Shown here: positions 1-10,536 of the stretch, piece after piece
How positions within the stretch are numbered: position 1 is the stretch's first letter
Layout of the letters: each line of letters opens with the position of its first letter
Notes under the pieces: generated by a model
What the model was told of the DNA's origin: nothing
The model's database searches: none
What the model saw: only the letters and a program-made list of their open reading frames with translations
Program-made: the position numbers and the translations under genes
Assembly (NCBI GenBank): GCA_006538405.1
Contig: BJKQ01000007.1
Location: forward strand, 1,674,001 to 1,738,000
DNA from: Hansfordia pulvinata
Lineage: Eukaryota; Ascomycota; Sordariomycetes; Xylariales
DNA length: 64,000 bases
Direction of reading: 5' to 3'

Positions 1-2278
1 ATATGGGAGGCAGCCTGCGGCGTCCCTTGCGAGCGATTTTTGGTATGCGTGCGGCGCGAAGGAGGTCGGGAGGGAGCCGAGAGAACAGTGCACCACAACG
101 CACAATCATGAGGTGAGCCGGCGTTCGATCACTCGCCACTACCACGGCCACGACGCAACCAGCTTTCCCCGCCTATCATCCGTCCTCTCCGTACAAATCT
201 CTTCTCCTGCAGTCGTGGCGTTGAGAGGGCGAATGGGGCATAGAAGAAAGGAAGGGCCAAGACCAAGAAGAGGCCCGCAAACACAAAAAAAGTCCCTTGT
301 TCAATTTTACTTGCTGGTGCGGTGGCGCCGATGCGAGAGAAAACTAGCAAAAAGAAACCACTTTTGCCCTCCTACCCCTCTCTCCCGCGAGTGACAGACA
401 CCCGCACTCCCATGCCAGGAACAGAAGCACATAGATGACCAAAAAGGCAGTGAGTGCGAGGTTCTGGCTTCTAGAAAAGCCAGGCTCCAGTCGGGTTTTC
501 AGTCCAGGTCATAGACCCAAGGACGGGCGAAATATATGTGACGCACGCAGGTGTGACGAAGGGACGATCATCTGGGGACATGGCTACGTCGATCTCCGAA
601 AAGGCGAATGGCAGCACCAGCCCCCTCACGATTTGCAAGAGCCTGCGAGGGGGGGTGTGGCAAAAGTCCCAGTATACCCGGGCCGAGAGAAAAGGGATCA
701 GACCGGGCCGGAGGAGCACGCACAAGGGCGCGTTCGTGGAGGAACCGGGGAAGCGGGACGGCGGAAGCTTTGTGGAATGGGCGCAGCAATATACCTGCGG
801 ACCACAAGATCGAGTCGGCGACGTTGCCCCGCGGGATACTAGGTAGGTGGACTGGGGCGTTTTCGGTATAGAAGCTACAGGCGGATCGAGGTGCCCGGCG
901 TTCCACGTCGTCGGCCTGTCCGACCAAGTCCAAAGAAAGGGGGGAGGCTGAGCAGAACCACCGACCTCGGACTCTGTAAGCTAGGGGCAGATGTCCGCAT
1001 CCGACCTGGCGGTGTTGATATCAGTGAACTGTGACGCAGGCAAAGCCGATCGTGTGACAAGAGCGGGCGACTTCACGCAGGGCCCGTGGAAGGAAGGGTG
1101 AGCCGCCGCCGCATGTGTATTGCGCCGGAGCGCCAATGATGCACGTCAGTCCGCACGAGGAGCAGCTGAAGAAGATTTTTGATTTTCGGACTCGCCGCTG
1201 CCCATGATACTTCGTCGTCGTCGTCGCCGTTCTCGTCGTCATCAGGCTTGTCAAGGAGACCCTCTAAGACGGTCGACGTTCTTACCCGCCTTCGGGGACC
1301 TGCTGCGGCTTTTACCAGGATCAGGCTGGGTGCGTGATCCAAAGTGCGTTGCGGCGACTGCATCTCAAGTCTCGACTGTCATGTACCGACTGACTGGCTT
1401 TGCCGGACCTTGGCAGGAAACCCCGGCGCAGGGGGGGTTAAGGGAGCCGTCTACCAGGGCAGACGCCGCACAGCACGGAGCAGCTTACCCGGAGAAGCAT
1501 GCCGCGGAAGAAGGCGTGTCGCGGCCCCGCGCGCAGACTGGCGCTGGGCTGTTGCGTGGCCGCTGTTTGCGGCTTCTGAGGGCTTATGGAGTGGGGATTT
1601 CTCGAGCGAGAGACCGCGGAAGCGGGCCGTCGTCAGTATCCAGTGTCGTGACCGCGGCGCCGCTCGCGCGCGTCTTTCTTCTCATGGCGGACGGAACCCT
1701 GGCCTCTGGCGTGTAGACTTCGCGGGGAGGGCATCGTGGGAGCGCCCAGGCCAGTATTGGGAAACGCCAGCTCCCGCCGACCTCACTTTCTTCCTCTATA
1801 TATCCATCAACCTGGCCCGAGAAGCTGTTCAAGGGTGTGTGGCCAGGGAGAGCCCGGCGCGTGAGGTCTCCCCGACTCGATACTGAATCGTAGATTTTCC
1901 CACAAACTTGATTGTCTGATAAGACACCTTTTGGGACCGGAGTGAGCGTGCGCAATCCAATACCCATAAGGGGGACCAGTCATTAGCTGGGTGAGTGCCT
2001 TGCGTCTGCCGCACGTGCATCGCGGTCCTGCTACCCGGGCTCGTCAAAGAGATAATGCGTGTTGTGTATTCGTACAATGCTATGCAAAATATCATGCTCA
2101 CAGCCGCGTCCATGGCCGTCATCGTGTGGTCCCCTTCCTTTTTCATCTTTTTGTCATGATTCTCCTGCCCCCTTCTCTGTGACACCGTCGGAAAACGAGA
2201 CCCATTAATCTTTAAATCACCCAGAACTCGCGTGTCCCAGGATCATGCGCTCAACCAGAAACCCCCCAAAGCTGCTGC
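1..2278. other. gene-free stretch at left edge
   Basis: No protein family could be recognised on either strand. The open frames here (longest about 180 codons, near 1344-1886) have random-looking composition rich in Arg, Gly and Ala, as expected of GC-rich spacer. No tRNA or repeat array was seen. It may hold the promoter or 3' end of a gene outside the window. Confidence 0.5.
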
Positions 2279-2916
2279 TTACTGGGTCAGCTTGTAGCCG
2301 GCGTAGACGGCGAGGCCCTGGAGGCCGAGCTGGGCGAGCGCGGAGGGCAGGAAGCCGAAGACGCGGCCCTTGGGCCCGCTGACGGCGTAGCCGCGGGCGT
2401 AGACGGCGCGGGCGACGACCCAGGCGGAGCCGAGGGCGAGGGCGGCGCGGGGGAAGGCCAGGCCGGAGATGAGGAGGGAGCCCAGGAAGGGGGTGATGTT
2501 CTCGGTGTAGTTGGCGTGGGCGCGCTGGGCGCAGTTGAAGAGGAAGGCCTTGGGGTCCTTGTCGGCCTGCTCCTGGGTCGCGTAGGCCGCCGGGTAGGGG
2601 ACGCCCGCCAGCTTGCGCGACGAGCTCGTCAGGTGGATGTGGTACAGGTGGAGCAGCAGCGAGGTGGCGCCGACCGTCAAGACGTAGCTGTGTGCGCGCG
2701 CGCGGGGGTCGGGGTGTCAGCGGTTCGAGTCTTTTCTTCATGCCGTCGCGGCCCGTCGCATCTCGTCGCATGCACTGCGCTACACGGAACTATGGTCGCG
2801 CGCGCGCGGCACACACTCGGATGGGCCTGACGGGAGCTCGTGCTCTTGGGCGGCGGGGGGTGAGGGCATCCAATGACTTACCCGAACTCGGCAGGGACCT
2901 CGAGAGTGAAGGACAT
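2279..2916 (-). CDS. MGST3: microsomal glutathione S-transferase 3-like (MAPEG) protein, 2 exons
   Basis: Predicted integral membrane protein of the ER, MAPEG family. MGST3 members conjugate glutathione to lipophilic electrophiles or reduce lipid peroxides. Exon 1 is 2882-2916 (11 codons plus 2 nt, starting MSFTLEVPAEFG) and exon 2 is 2279-2687. The 194-nt intron has a GTAAGT donor and a CACAG acceptor and preserves frame across a Gly codon. The product is about 147 aa, the usual MGST3 size. It shows the family core around FNCAQRAHANYTEN (Arg/Asn of the glutathione-binding loop) and four hydrophobic segments. The start is the first ATG of the short exon; without that exon the protein would lack its first membrane segment. 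Family assignment is firm. Which of the MGST3 activities applies is inference. Confidence 0.9.
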
Positions 2917-4859
2917 GTTGATCGGTGGGGGGAGGATGGTACGGGTGGACAGGGTAGGTAGGCGGTGCTCAAGGGGTGTCGGGTCGGCGAAACGAAGCGT
3001 GGATGTTGGTCGGGCCGGTCGTTGCAGTGAGGTTGCGGGAGAATCTCAGCGCGCCAGAATCGGGGTAGATGCCGACAGATTTATAACAGGCCCTTGATCG
3101 TGAAGCCTTGAGTTGCGTGAGCGGCGCTGTGGGGGCCTAGGACACCGAACCCACTTGCTCGATGTACGGGTACCTGGAAACCCAGGCAGCAGGAAACCCC
3201 GGGCCTGGCGGGTCCGTGCAGGGCTGTTCAAGCAGGTATCTACCTAGGTAACTTAGGTATCTAAGTTGCCTATCCGCACTCGTTTCCCCCCCAGCAGTCG
3301 GGCAGGCAGTCATTGCATCTGATAAATGTCGCCGGAAGGTGTGTCACCTCCGTCGGACAGTCTCTCGATGGAAAGGCACCAGTCGGGCAATTATCTGACC
3401 TGGCCTGGCCTGATTTGACCGGCCGCGCGCATTGTCATCCTGAGAACTTTTGCATGTCGAATCAAATCACGTCGCCATGGCGGGACGGCGACTAATGACC
3501 TAGACACTCGCTCATTCATGTACTGTGCACACGAGACGGCATCACTCTGTCTCTGCCGCTGTCAGCTACAGTAACCATTCAGTGTGGACTGGCTGGCGCG
3601 GGTGGCGCCTCAGAGGTCCAGTGCTCGTACCTCGACATCTGCCCCGTCTCCGTCTCCGGTTCGAGGTACAGATACTCGTACTTGTACTTGCCCCATCGCC
3701 CCGGATTACCAATCACGCCCCTCGGCCTCGCAGTTGCGCCTCACCCATCAACGCGTTGGCGCGGTAGAGCGCACCGGGCACATTCTCCAACCGAGTCCAG
3801 CGTGTCCATGGCTGTCTCTGCCCGGTGCTGCTGCCTGGCCTTCTACAGAGTGCTGCCTATGCAGGTACGGTAACTTTCTATCCCGTACAGCCTCGCGCCT
3901 CCAGCAAGCCCGGCGGCGTCGCGCAACCTGGCGAGTGCATCGACGCGTCCATTCGCCAGCCGGACCATCATCACTTCGACGGCCCGGCAGCCGGGTCGCG
4001 CCGGACACATGAGATGCGAGTACTTGGGCCGGTTGTTGGCTTTTCTAGGGCTCCTGCTCCTATGCGCGACCTGATGAGGTGTCGCTGAAGAGCTTGCAAG
4101 TTGCAAAGTTGCAAGGGCCAAGGCGAAGAGCTTCCATGGCCTTCGCAGAAGACGCGCAGGGGTCGCAGATCGCCCCCACAGCGGCTTGACTGCCCGCCCG
4201 ACTGCCGCCTCTCCAGGACCGACTCGTTGCCCGCTCCCGACCTCGGTCAGCCTCGAAACCCTCCGAGATGGCCCGCCGCCCGCGCTCATCTGCCTCCGCC
4301 ACTGATTATTATTATCACTTCGCTCTCGTTCGCTTCAGCCCCTCCCCCCACACGTATCTGGCCACGTAACGTCGACGCCTGCCTCCTGGCTGCGCCTCAT
4401 CAGAGCGTCCATCAGCGACACGCTGTCTGCCGCCGTCTGCCGCCATGCCGTCATATCAGCTACTCTCGAATCATTGTCGAAGCATTGTAAGTCTCATGGT
4501 ATTCCCATCGAGTATGAACCCTCATGCTTTGAGCCCTCATGCAAAACCCTATCTTGAGACACAGTAAGGGACAGCCTCCTTTCGCATCAGGCGCGCGGTC
4601 CGCATCAGGCACGCGGCGAGGCAGCCCTTCAATGGCGAAAACGGAAATATCTAGCAAACCCAACGCCAAACTCCCCCGTCAAGGTCCCCTCCATCATGCA
4701 TATCAAAAAAGCTTCGTGAAATCGACAGATCCCTCCAGTATTCATTCAGCTCTTTCGTTTCGCCGTCGCGCGTCATGGAACCGGAAGTTTCGATCTGATA
4801 AGAGCGGTTTCTCCGACGGGTTGCCCGCTTGGATCGACGTAGATTTGCCCGAGTCGAAC
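2917..4859. other. intergenic region between two minus-strand genes
   Basis: It holds the upstream region of the MGST3-like gene and the 3' flank of ECM14. A TACTCGTA octamer lies at 3673, and an imperfect inverted CTACCTAGGTA-type cluster lies around 3236-3270. I see no credible coding sequence; open frames of 130-150 codons on both strands lack recognisable features. Confidence 0.5.
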
Positions 4860-6500
4860 TCATCGTCGGCGAAGCTCGCTGGCATCCTGGCTGTCGTCAT
4901 GGCCATCCGTCGCGAACTCGTGTCCATTGTTCCCGAGAAGATAGTCCCCGAAATATTTCATAGCCTGCAATAACTCTTCGCCCGTCGGCACAATGTGGTC
5001 GCTCGGTAGCAAGAATCCGTAGCTGCCCGTGTCGCGCAGCTTGATCTGGTAGCTGTAATGCGCGCCGATCTCGTGGAAAACATAGTCCATCATGGATCCT
5101 CCGCGGTTTTCCACGCGCGCATGCTGGCCACCGCCAGGGGCTTCTGTGACGGCGCCATCGCAGGCACTGGTCACCGTATACAGCTCGCCATTGGTCAGTC
5201 GCATATGTTTGGCCATGTTGAAAGCGACCTCCTCCAGATTCTCAAAGTTAGGGGGCTGCACGGCGCACGTGTACTCGTAGGGCACGAGGACCTGTTGGGA
5301 GTACGAGTGGAGATCGAGGAACCCGATGAACTTGGTGCCCTGCTCCCGCTCTCTCTGTGCCCACTCGGCCAGTTGTCGGGCCTCCACCGCCTCAAAGGGG
5401 CCGTGTCCACCGAAGCTCTGGGAGCACTCCTCGTCCTGGTGCTCAATGTCCTCCCAGCGGAAGCCAAACGCATGATCGAGATCGTACCCAGGACAGATGG
5501 ACAGGGAGGTTGGCTGGCGGGTCTTGCGCCACAGACGGTCCACCTCCCAGGTGTATTCGTACCCGTCAGGGTTGATGACAGGGACGAAGATGATATCGAA
5601 ACTGTCAAGGATCCGAGAGATCATGGGGTCGTTGTCGACGCCTGTGATGAAGGACCAGGCGACATAGTTGACAGTGCTGGTGGATATCCATTCGCGGGCA
5701 TGGATTCCGCCCGTAACGAGAATGGCATGGCGATGCGTGGCAGTGGGATTCTTCTTGCCCACCCTCAACGCGGGTATGTCGCGTCCCTCGAATGATTTGC
5801 CAATACTCTCCATGCGCACAAGACCGCGACTCCTGAACATGGATTCAAGCAGGCGCATCCAGGTGCTGATGACAGCTAGCGGCTGGTAGTCTTGGAAGAA
5901 CAGGTCGTCGACGCCGGTGGACTTGAGTATGGACCGGGAGCTGGACGCGTCGGTGGTGCCGCGGTTGTGGAGGAGCGCCTGCAGCTCAGTGTCGATTTCG
6001 GGGGTGGAGGAAGGGTATGAGGCGGCAATCGCTCGCGGGAGGTCGCCGATGAGGATGGTGTGGGATGACCTCAGGGACTCTGGCATCATGCTGAGAAACT
6101 TGTTGATGCGCCATCCAGATTCGAGGCGCACATCGACGTAGTTCTGCGTGAAGTCCCAGACGTCGACAAGCATTCTGTCTATGCCGAGCCGAAGGGCAGC
6201 CTCATCCTCCGCGGTGGACACATTGAAGCGCAAGACAACATGGTCCTCGTACTTGCGCAGCTGATCAAGTAGCTGTTCGTTATCCCAGACGCTTTCCTGG
6301 ACCTTGCTAGCACGTAGGGAGGGTCGCCGGAACGGGTTGAAGCTGAATACACGATCCCACAATGAGAGTTGCTCTGGCTGGGGCGGGGTGGTGGCGGGCA
6401 GGATGGGGATGGTAGTCGCGTGGCACCATGGCGCGACAACTATGGCGACGACAAGGAGGACCCTCAGGCCCAGGCCAGGGAAGATCCTGGGCGCCGTCAT
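4860..6500 (-). CDS. ECM14: inactive metallocarboxypeptidase-like protein ECM14
   Basis: Single-exon gene for a 546-aa secreted or vacuolar M14A carboxypeptidase-fold protein. Order: signal peptide (residues about 1-28, hydrophobic LRVLLVVAIVVAP), propeptide-like region (about 60-185), then the M14 domain (about 205-525). The zinc ligands are kept: His267 and Glu270 in HAREW, and His398 in DLHSY. The catalytic Glu of active enzymes (Glu270 in bovine CPA) is replaced by Lys487 in YQIKLRD. The substrate-carboxylate pair Asn144/Arg145 of CPA corresponds to Asp342/His343. These changes match the fungal ECM14 class, known in yeast for a role in cell-wall assembly and predicted to lack peptidase activity. 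Length agrees with the family. The start is the first Met before a clear signal peptide. Identification is firm; the cell-wall role is from the yeast family. Confidence 0.95.
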   Translation of the reverse strand: MTAPRIFPGLGLRVLLVVAIVVAPWCHATTIPILPATTPPQPEQLSLWDRVFSFNPFRRPSLRASKVQESVWDNEQLLDQLRKYEDHVVLRFNVSTAEDEAALRLGIDRMLVDVWDFTQNYVDVRLESGWRINKFLSMMPESLRSSHTILIGDLPRAIAASYPSSTPEIDTELQALLHNRGTTDASSSRSILKSTGVDDLFFQDYQPLAVISTWMRLLESMFRSRGLVRMESIGKSFEGRDIPALRVGKKNPTATHRHAILVTGGIHAREWISTSTVNYVAWSFITGVDNDPMISRILDSFDIIFVPVINPDGYEYTWEVDRLWRKTRQPTSLSICPGYDLDHAFGFRWEDIEHQDEECSQSFGGHGPFEAVEARQLAEWAQREREQGTKFIGFLDLHSYSQQVLVPYEYTCAVQPPNFENLEEVAFNMAKHMRLTNGELYTVTSACDGAVTEAPGGGQHARVENRGGSMMDYVFHEIGAHYSYQIKLRDTGSYGFLLPSDHIVPTGEELLQAMKYFGDYLLGNNGHEFATDGHDDSQDASELRRR

Positions 6501-9500
6501 CGAGGGCGCCGTCTTGGAGAGCGTGGTCGAAGGGCTGATGTAGGTAGGAGGGAAGGTGGACTGGATGGGCTGGGTTGCTTGCCGAAGACGATGTGGCGGG
6601 GCGAGTGCCTTTCTGACTTCTGGTGCTCAATCGGGTGCGCCGGGAGCAGAGGCTGTGGCCCCCGGCATGAAGCCTATCCTGGATGCGACGCTGGTATCGA
6701 CGGCAGGGCTTGGGCGATTCGCGGGGCGAGTGGGTGCAATGGATTGATGTTGTTGATGGGGTTGGGGAATCATGACATCCATCCAGTGCCTCTGAATGTG
6801 CAGGAAAGCCGCTGCCTGGACGCAGCAGTCGCCCCACTTCTTGCATACCAGTCAGGCCGCTGCGCAATGTACCAGACCCATTGTGCTCGCTAGCTCTACT
6901 TAAAGTACAACGCACATCCATGGATGGGCTTACCGTGGAGATGGGCGCAAGTAAGGTACCTTCGAGTCGGTACTTGCACTTGCCGTGCCCTGCGTGGGGT
7001 GCTTTTCGTTCTCCCACTCGGGGCCACGATCGATACTGGCACGGGCATATTTCCGTACTTCACAGATACGCCCTCGACGGGCTTGGAGTTACGAATCTTC
7101 TTACGGCAGTGGAAGCAGGTCGGAATAGCTTTTTTGATAGGTTCCATCGAGGCCGACGTGCCGGGGCACCGTCCCTTGGACCAACGAAACTCTGACTCTG
7201 AAGCTGCACTCGTGGTGTGTTGGGCAGATCTGAATCTCGCAGAGCGCATCTCCAGCATATCCCAACGAAACCGACCTGAGAGCCCACTCTTCTACGCTTC
7301 CAAGCACATGGCCGGCGAGCGCCAACATGCGTCAAGGTCCCTTGTCCGCACGACGTCACTGGACACCTAGCCCTTGACTGGGGGAAGGCTGCCCACTCCT
7401 TGGAGGCAGGAGAGGGGTAAACCTGTCTCGGCAGCGGCATCACCTACCGCTCCTCGGCACTTATATCACAGAGTCCTCGTAGCAAAAGCGTGGCCAAGCA
7501 CGCTCTCAGGCGCGCCGGCCTCGTCCGGAACCGGCAAAGCGGCCGGACAGACGGCAAGACTGGACGGGCGTGGCAGAAGCCGACCAGATACTCGTACTCG
7601 TAGGTGGTAGGTACCGCATGACAACATGTCTACATGTGTTCGATGCACGTCTTATTCCGACTGACGCAAGACCGTCTTCTTGTCCGGGGTGCGAGATACC
7701 GCAATACCTCTTCTGTCTTTATTGTCTCGTGAGGATACCTGAAAACGTTACATCATTGTGGCTTTTCATCGGTTCCAGGTTGGCGGCCCTGCAGATCAGA
7801 TCTGAGGCAGGGACCTGAGTGGTTTCCAGGCGTTGAGGGTTAGCCATGGAGTCGCTACGGAGTACTCGTAGTCCATCCCGGCGCCGCGCCGACGGCCTGG
7901 GGAGATCGTTAGTCTAGGCCATGCGAGAGAACCCATCTCACGGATAACTCGGAGTCGGGTTTGCAACCTTCCATGGCGGCATGATGCCCAAGACTAGTTT
8001 GTTCTTCCCTTTCCCCCAGTCTCGTGTGACTTCGCAAATCGTGCGTCTTTCTGTGAGCGCTGCGAGGCGTCGGCAGTGGGAATATAATCCTCGTAGTGCA
8101 GCTGCGTGCAAAGAGTGGTGCGGGTGCAGTCTGGAAATCACCGCGAGAGCAGATCAGGGGCAGAAATACTCGTACACGTCTCCTCAATTGCACTCGTGTA
8201 CAGTCGGGGAATAACACATTGGTTGGGCCTCGCGGTCTGTGAACCGGCCCAGGCCCTGTGCCCAGCGACAGCCCCGTCCACTATTGCCTTTGATTATTTT
8301 TAGGTTGGAAGATGGGTATTCATGCAGTCCCGGATCCGCCGTCATCTTGGGCGCCGGCTTCGAGTCGAATGCGCTGCCGGGTCGAGGGTCTGGCTCTGGG
8401 GCCTGTGGGCTGGTGCGGGCCTCTGCGTAAGCAGTGCAGCGCGGCAGCTACCTAATAATCTCCATCAGTCGCGCGGGCACTCGGACATTGGTCGATAAAG
8501 TAATTCTTAGCCGCAGCGATGGGGTCCAATCGCTGCCCTGCCAGGTCCCGAATCGAATTCGAATTCGCAGGGCGCTGCGTGCACTCAGGGGTGGGGAGAG
8601 ATGCCGGGCCACATAAGGTACTCGTAGCAAGCAAAGCCAACAGGCTGCCCGCAGACCTCACCCGTGGTGTCTTACTGCCTCTCAACTCACCAGCATTTCG
8701 TCACTACCTACCTACCTAGGCACCTGCACCTGAGGTAGATGTTGATAGCGAGAGATTGGCTGAGAATCGGCAACGCATTTACCTACATACCTGCTCTCAG
8801 CACCGCAGGACGGGGAATCGAGTCCAGTACGACTGGAGTATCCACCTGAGGCTCCAGCTCACAGTGCAGCTGGCGCTACGCCTGCGTGCGCTGTAGCGAT
8901 CAGAAGGCTAGCACACTGCTAACCCCGTAGCAGCATGGGCGCGCCATCTCCAGTCCAGTATTGGCAACCACTTCCAAGGTTTCATCCGCCAATCCAACAG
9001 AACGGTACTCGTGATAGGTTGGTAAACTCCCAGCTGTTCCGGAGATGCCTGCATTGCCTCCTAGTACCTGTTCGACCCTGGCCCTGAAGCCCAAAGAGCT
9101 CGTGCTGTCGCTCAAGCTCAAGCTTGGTCGTCACAGTCTACATCATGTGACCTCCATGCGCATCCTTGATTACCTGAGGTACCATATGTACATGGATGCA
9201 ATACACAGAACCAATGTTGGTGATTGTGCACGTTGGTTGGACCTGTGCGTGAGTACCCGAGCACTGCCAGTCCGCCCATTGCCGCTACTAAGGTACGAAT
9301 CGCAACAGAGGTGCAGGTTGCAGGTGCGACTCAAACGCACCAGCATTTCTGGGGATGTGTCGAGGTAGGTACTTCCATCTAATGAGCAAAGGGTGGGTGC
9401 ACCCAGCATCCGCCTGGGCCAGCTCCGCGCTGACCTCCAATGTACATGTATATTTGGCCGTGATGACGGCGGCGTTTGTACTCGAGAGTACGGAGCTCGG

Positions 9501-10536
9501 GAAGTACCTTGCCCTTCGTAAGCCGTCATCCATCTGCACCAAGCAGGACCAATATCTACATCCTTGTACACGCGGACACGTACTCGAGTGCGTGCAGGCC
9601 GATGGGAAGAAGCACTCGGTCCATCTCGCCTTGGATCAATGGACTCCCGTCAACGGGCGAGCAAAGGGCGGCATCCATACCCCATCCCTGTAACCACCAC
9701 CACACGCCAGCCTGCCTGACTTGCTGCTCCTCGCATGCACGCACGCATACTCTGGGGGATGGACTGGTAGCTGGCTCTGTCGACGGGCTGACTGACTGAC
9801 TGATTGATCGATCCATCGCCCTGTCTTCTCTCGTCGCAGCCCCTCGCCCTGTCTGCACGCACTCCTGCCGGCCCTGTTTGCCGTGCCTTGCCCCAACTTC
9901 AACCATCCGCCAGCTTTGTGGGCACCGGCGCCTCCTACGCACACTCTCGAGACTTGTTTGCTACTCGCCGGCTTGCCCTCGCCCTCGGCTTCACCACTCG
10001 CCTCGCCGGTCCATCGCATCGCACCATTCTGTTTTGCGCCGACCTCATACGGACCAGACCAGACATACCGAGAGGCGCTCCGCTTCCGCTCGCCTCACCC
10101 CCCGGCTCTTTACGCAACCGCCTTCCTGTCCTCGTCGCTGCAGCATCGCACACGGTTGCGCCGCCTATCGATAGTTTCGTTTTCTCAACAGAACAGCCCC
10201 GGCCTCTCTCAGCGCGCGCGCGCGTCCGCGTGTCCTCATTCTTCCGAGCTACCAGGCCCGCCGCGAGACAATGAGGCTTCCGCTGCAATAGCGATTCCTC
10301 CCATCCTTGCCTTCGACGACACCACCTGCCGCATCTCTTTCCTGAAGTTATGACCGCGCCTGATTGCGCGCACTCGACCATTCTACTACCATTCCGTCAC
10401 CAGTCGCTACGTTGCTTAGCACTTCCCCTCGTTTGTGATCCCCAAGCTCCGGTCGAGCTTCACCCAGCCGCCGGCGGACCGGCTTCACCTTCCAATCGAT
10501 TCCCTTCGCGGCAGCCCTATCCGCCCATTCCGCATC
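6501..10536. other. 4 kb intergenic region
   Basis: Upstream of both ECM14 (minus) and the Sec7 gene (plus), so a divergent promoter region. It contains TACTCGTA octamers at 7589, 7595 (overlapping), 7863, 8167 and 8619, and a TACCTACCTACCTAGG run near 8706. From about 9790 to 10536 the plus strand becomes pyrimidine-rich, which looks like the 5' leader of the downstream gene. No coding sequence was recognised. Confidence 0.5.
9790..10536 (+). promoter_or_regulatory. probable CT-rich promoter/5' leader of the Sec7-PH gene
   Basis: About 750 nt directly before the chosen ATG at 10537 are strongly C+T biased on the coding strand, with short ORFs that look random. Pyrimidine-rich leaders just upstream of start codons are common for fungal housekeeping genes. 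No TATA box was located. The transcription start cannot be set from sequence. Confidence 0.35.

Noticed and set aside
5058..5795. 245-codon plus-strand frame inside ECM14
   Set aside because: Shadow frame opposite a gene with conserved M14 motifs.
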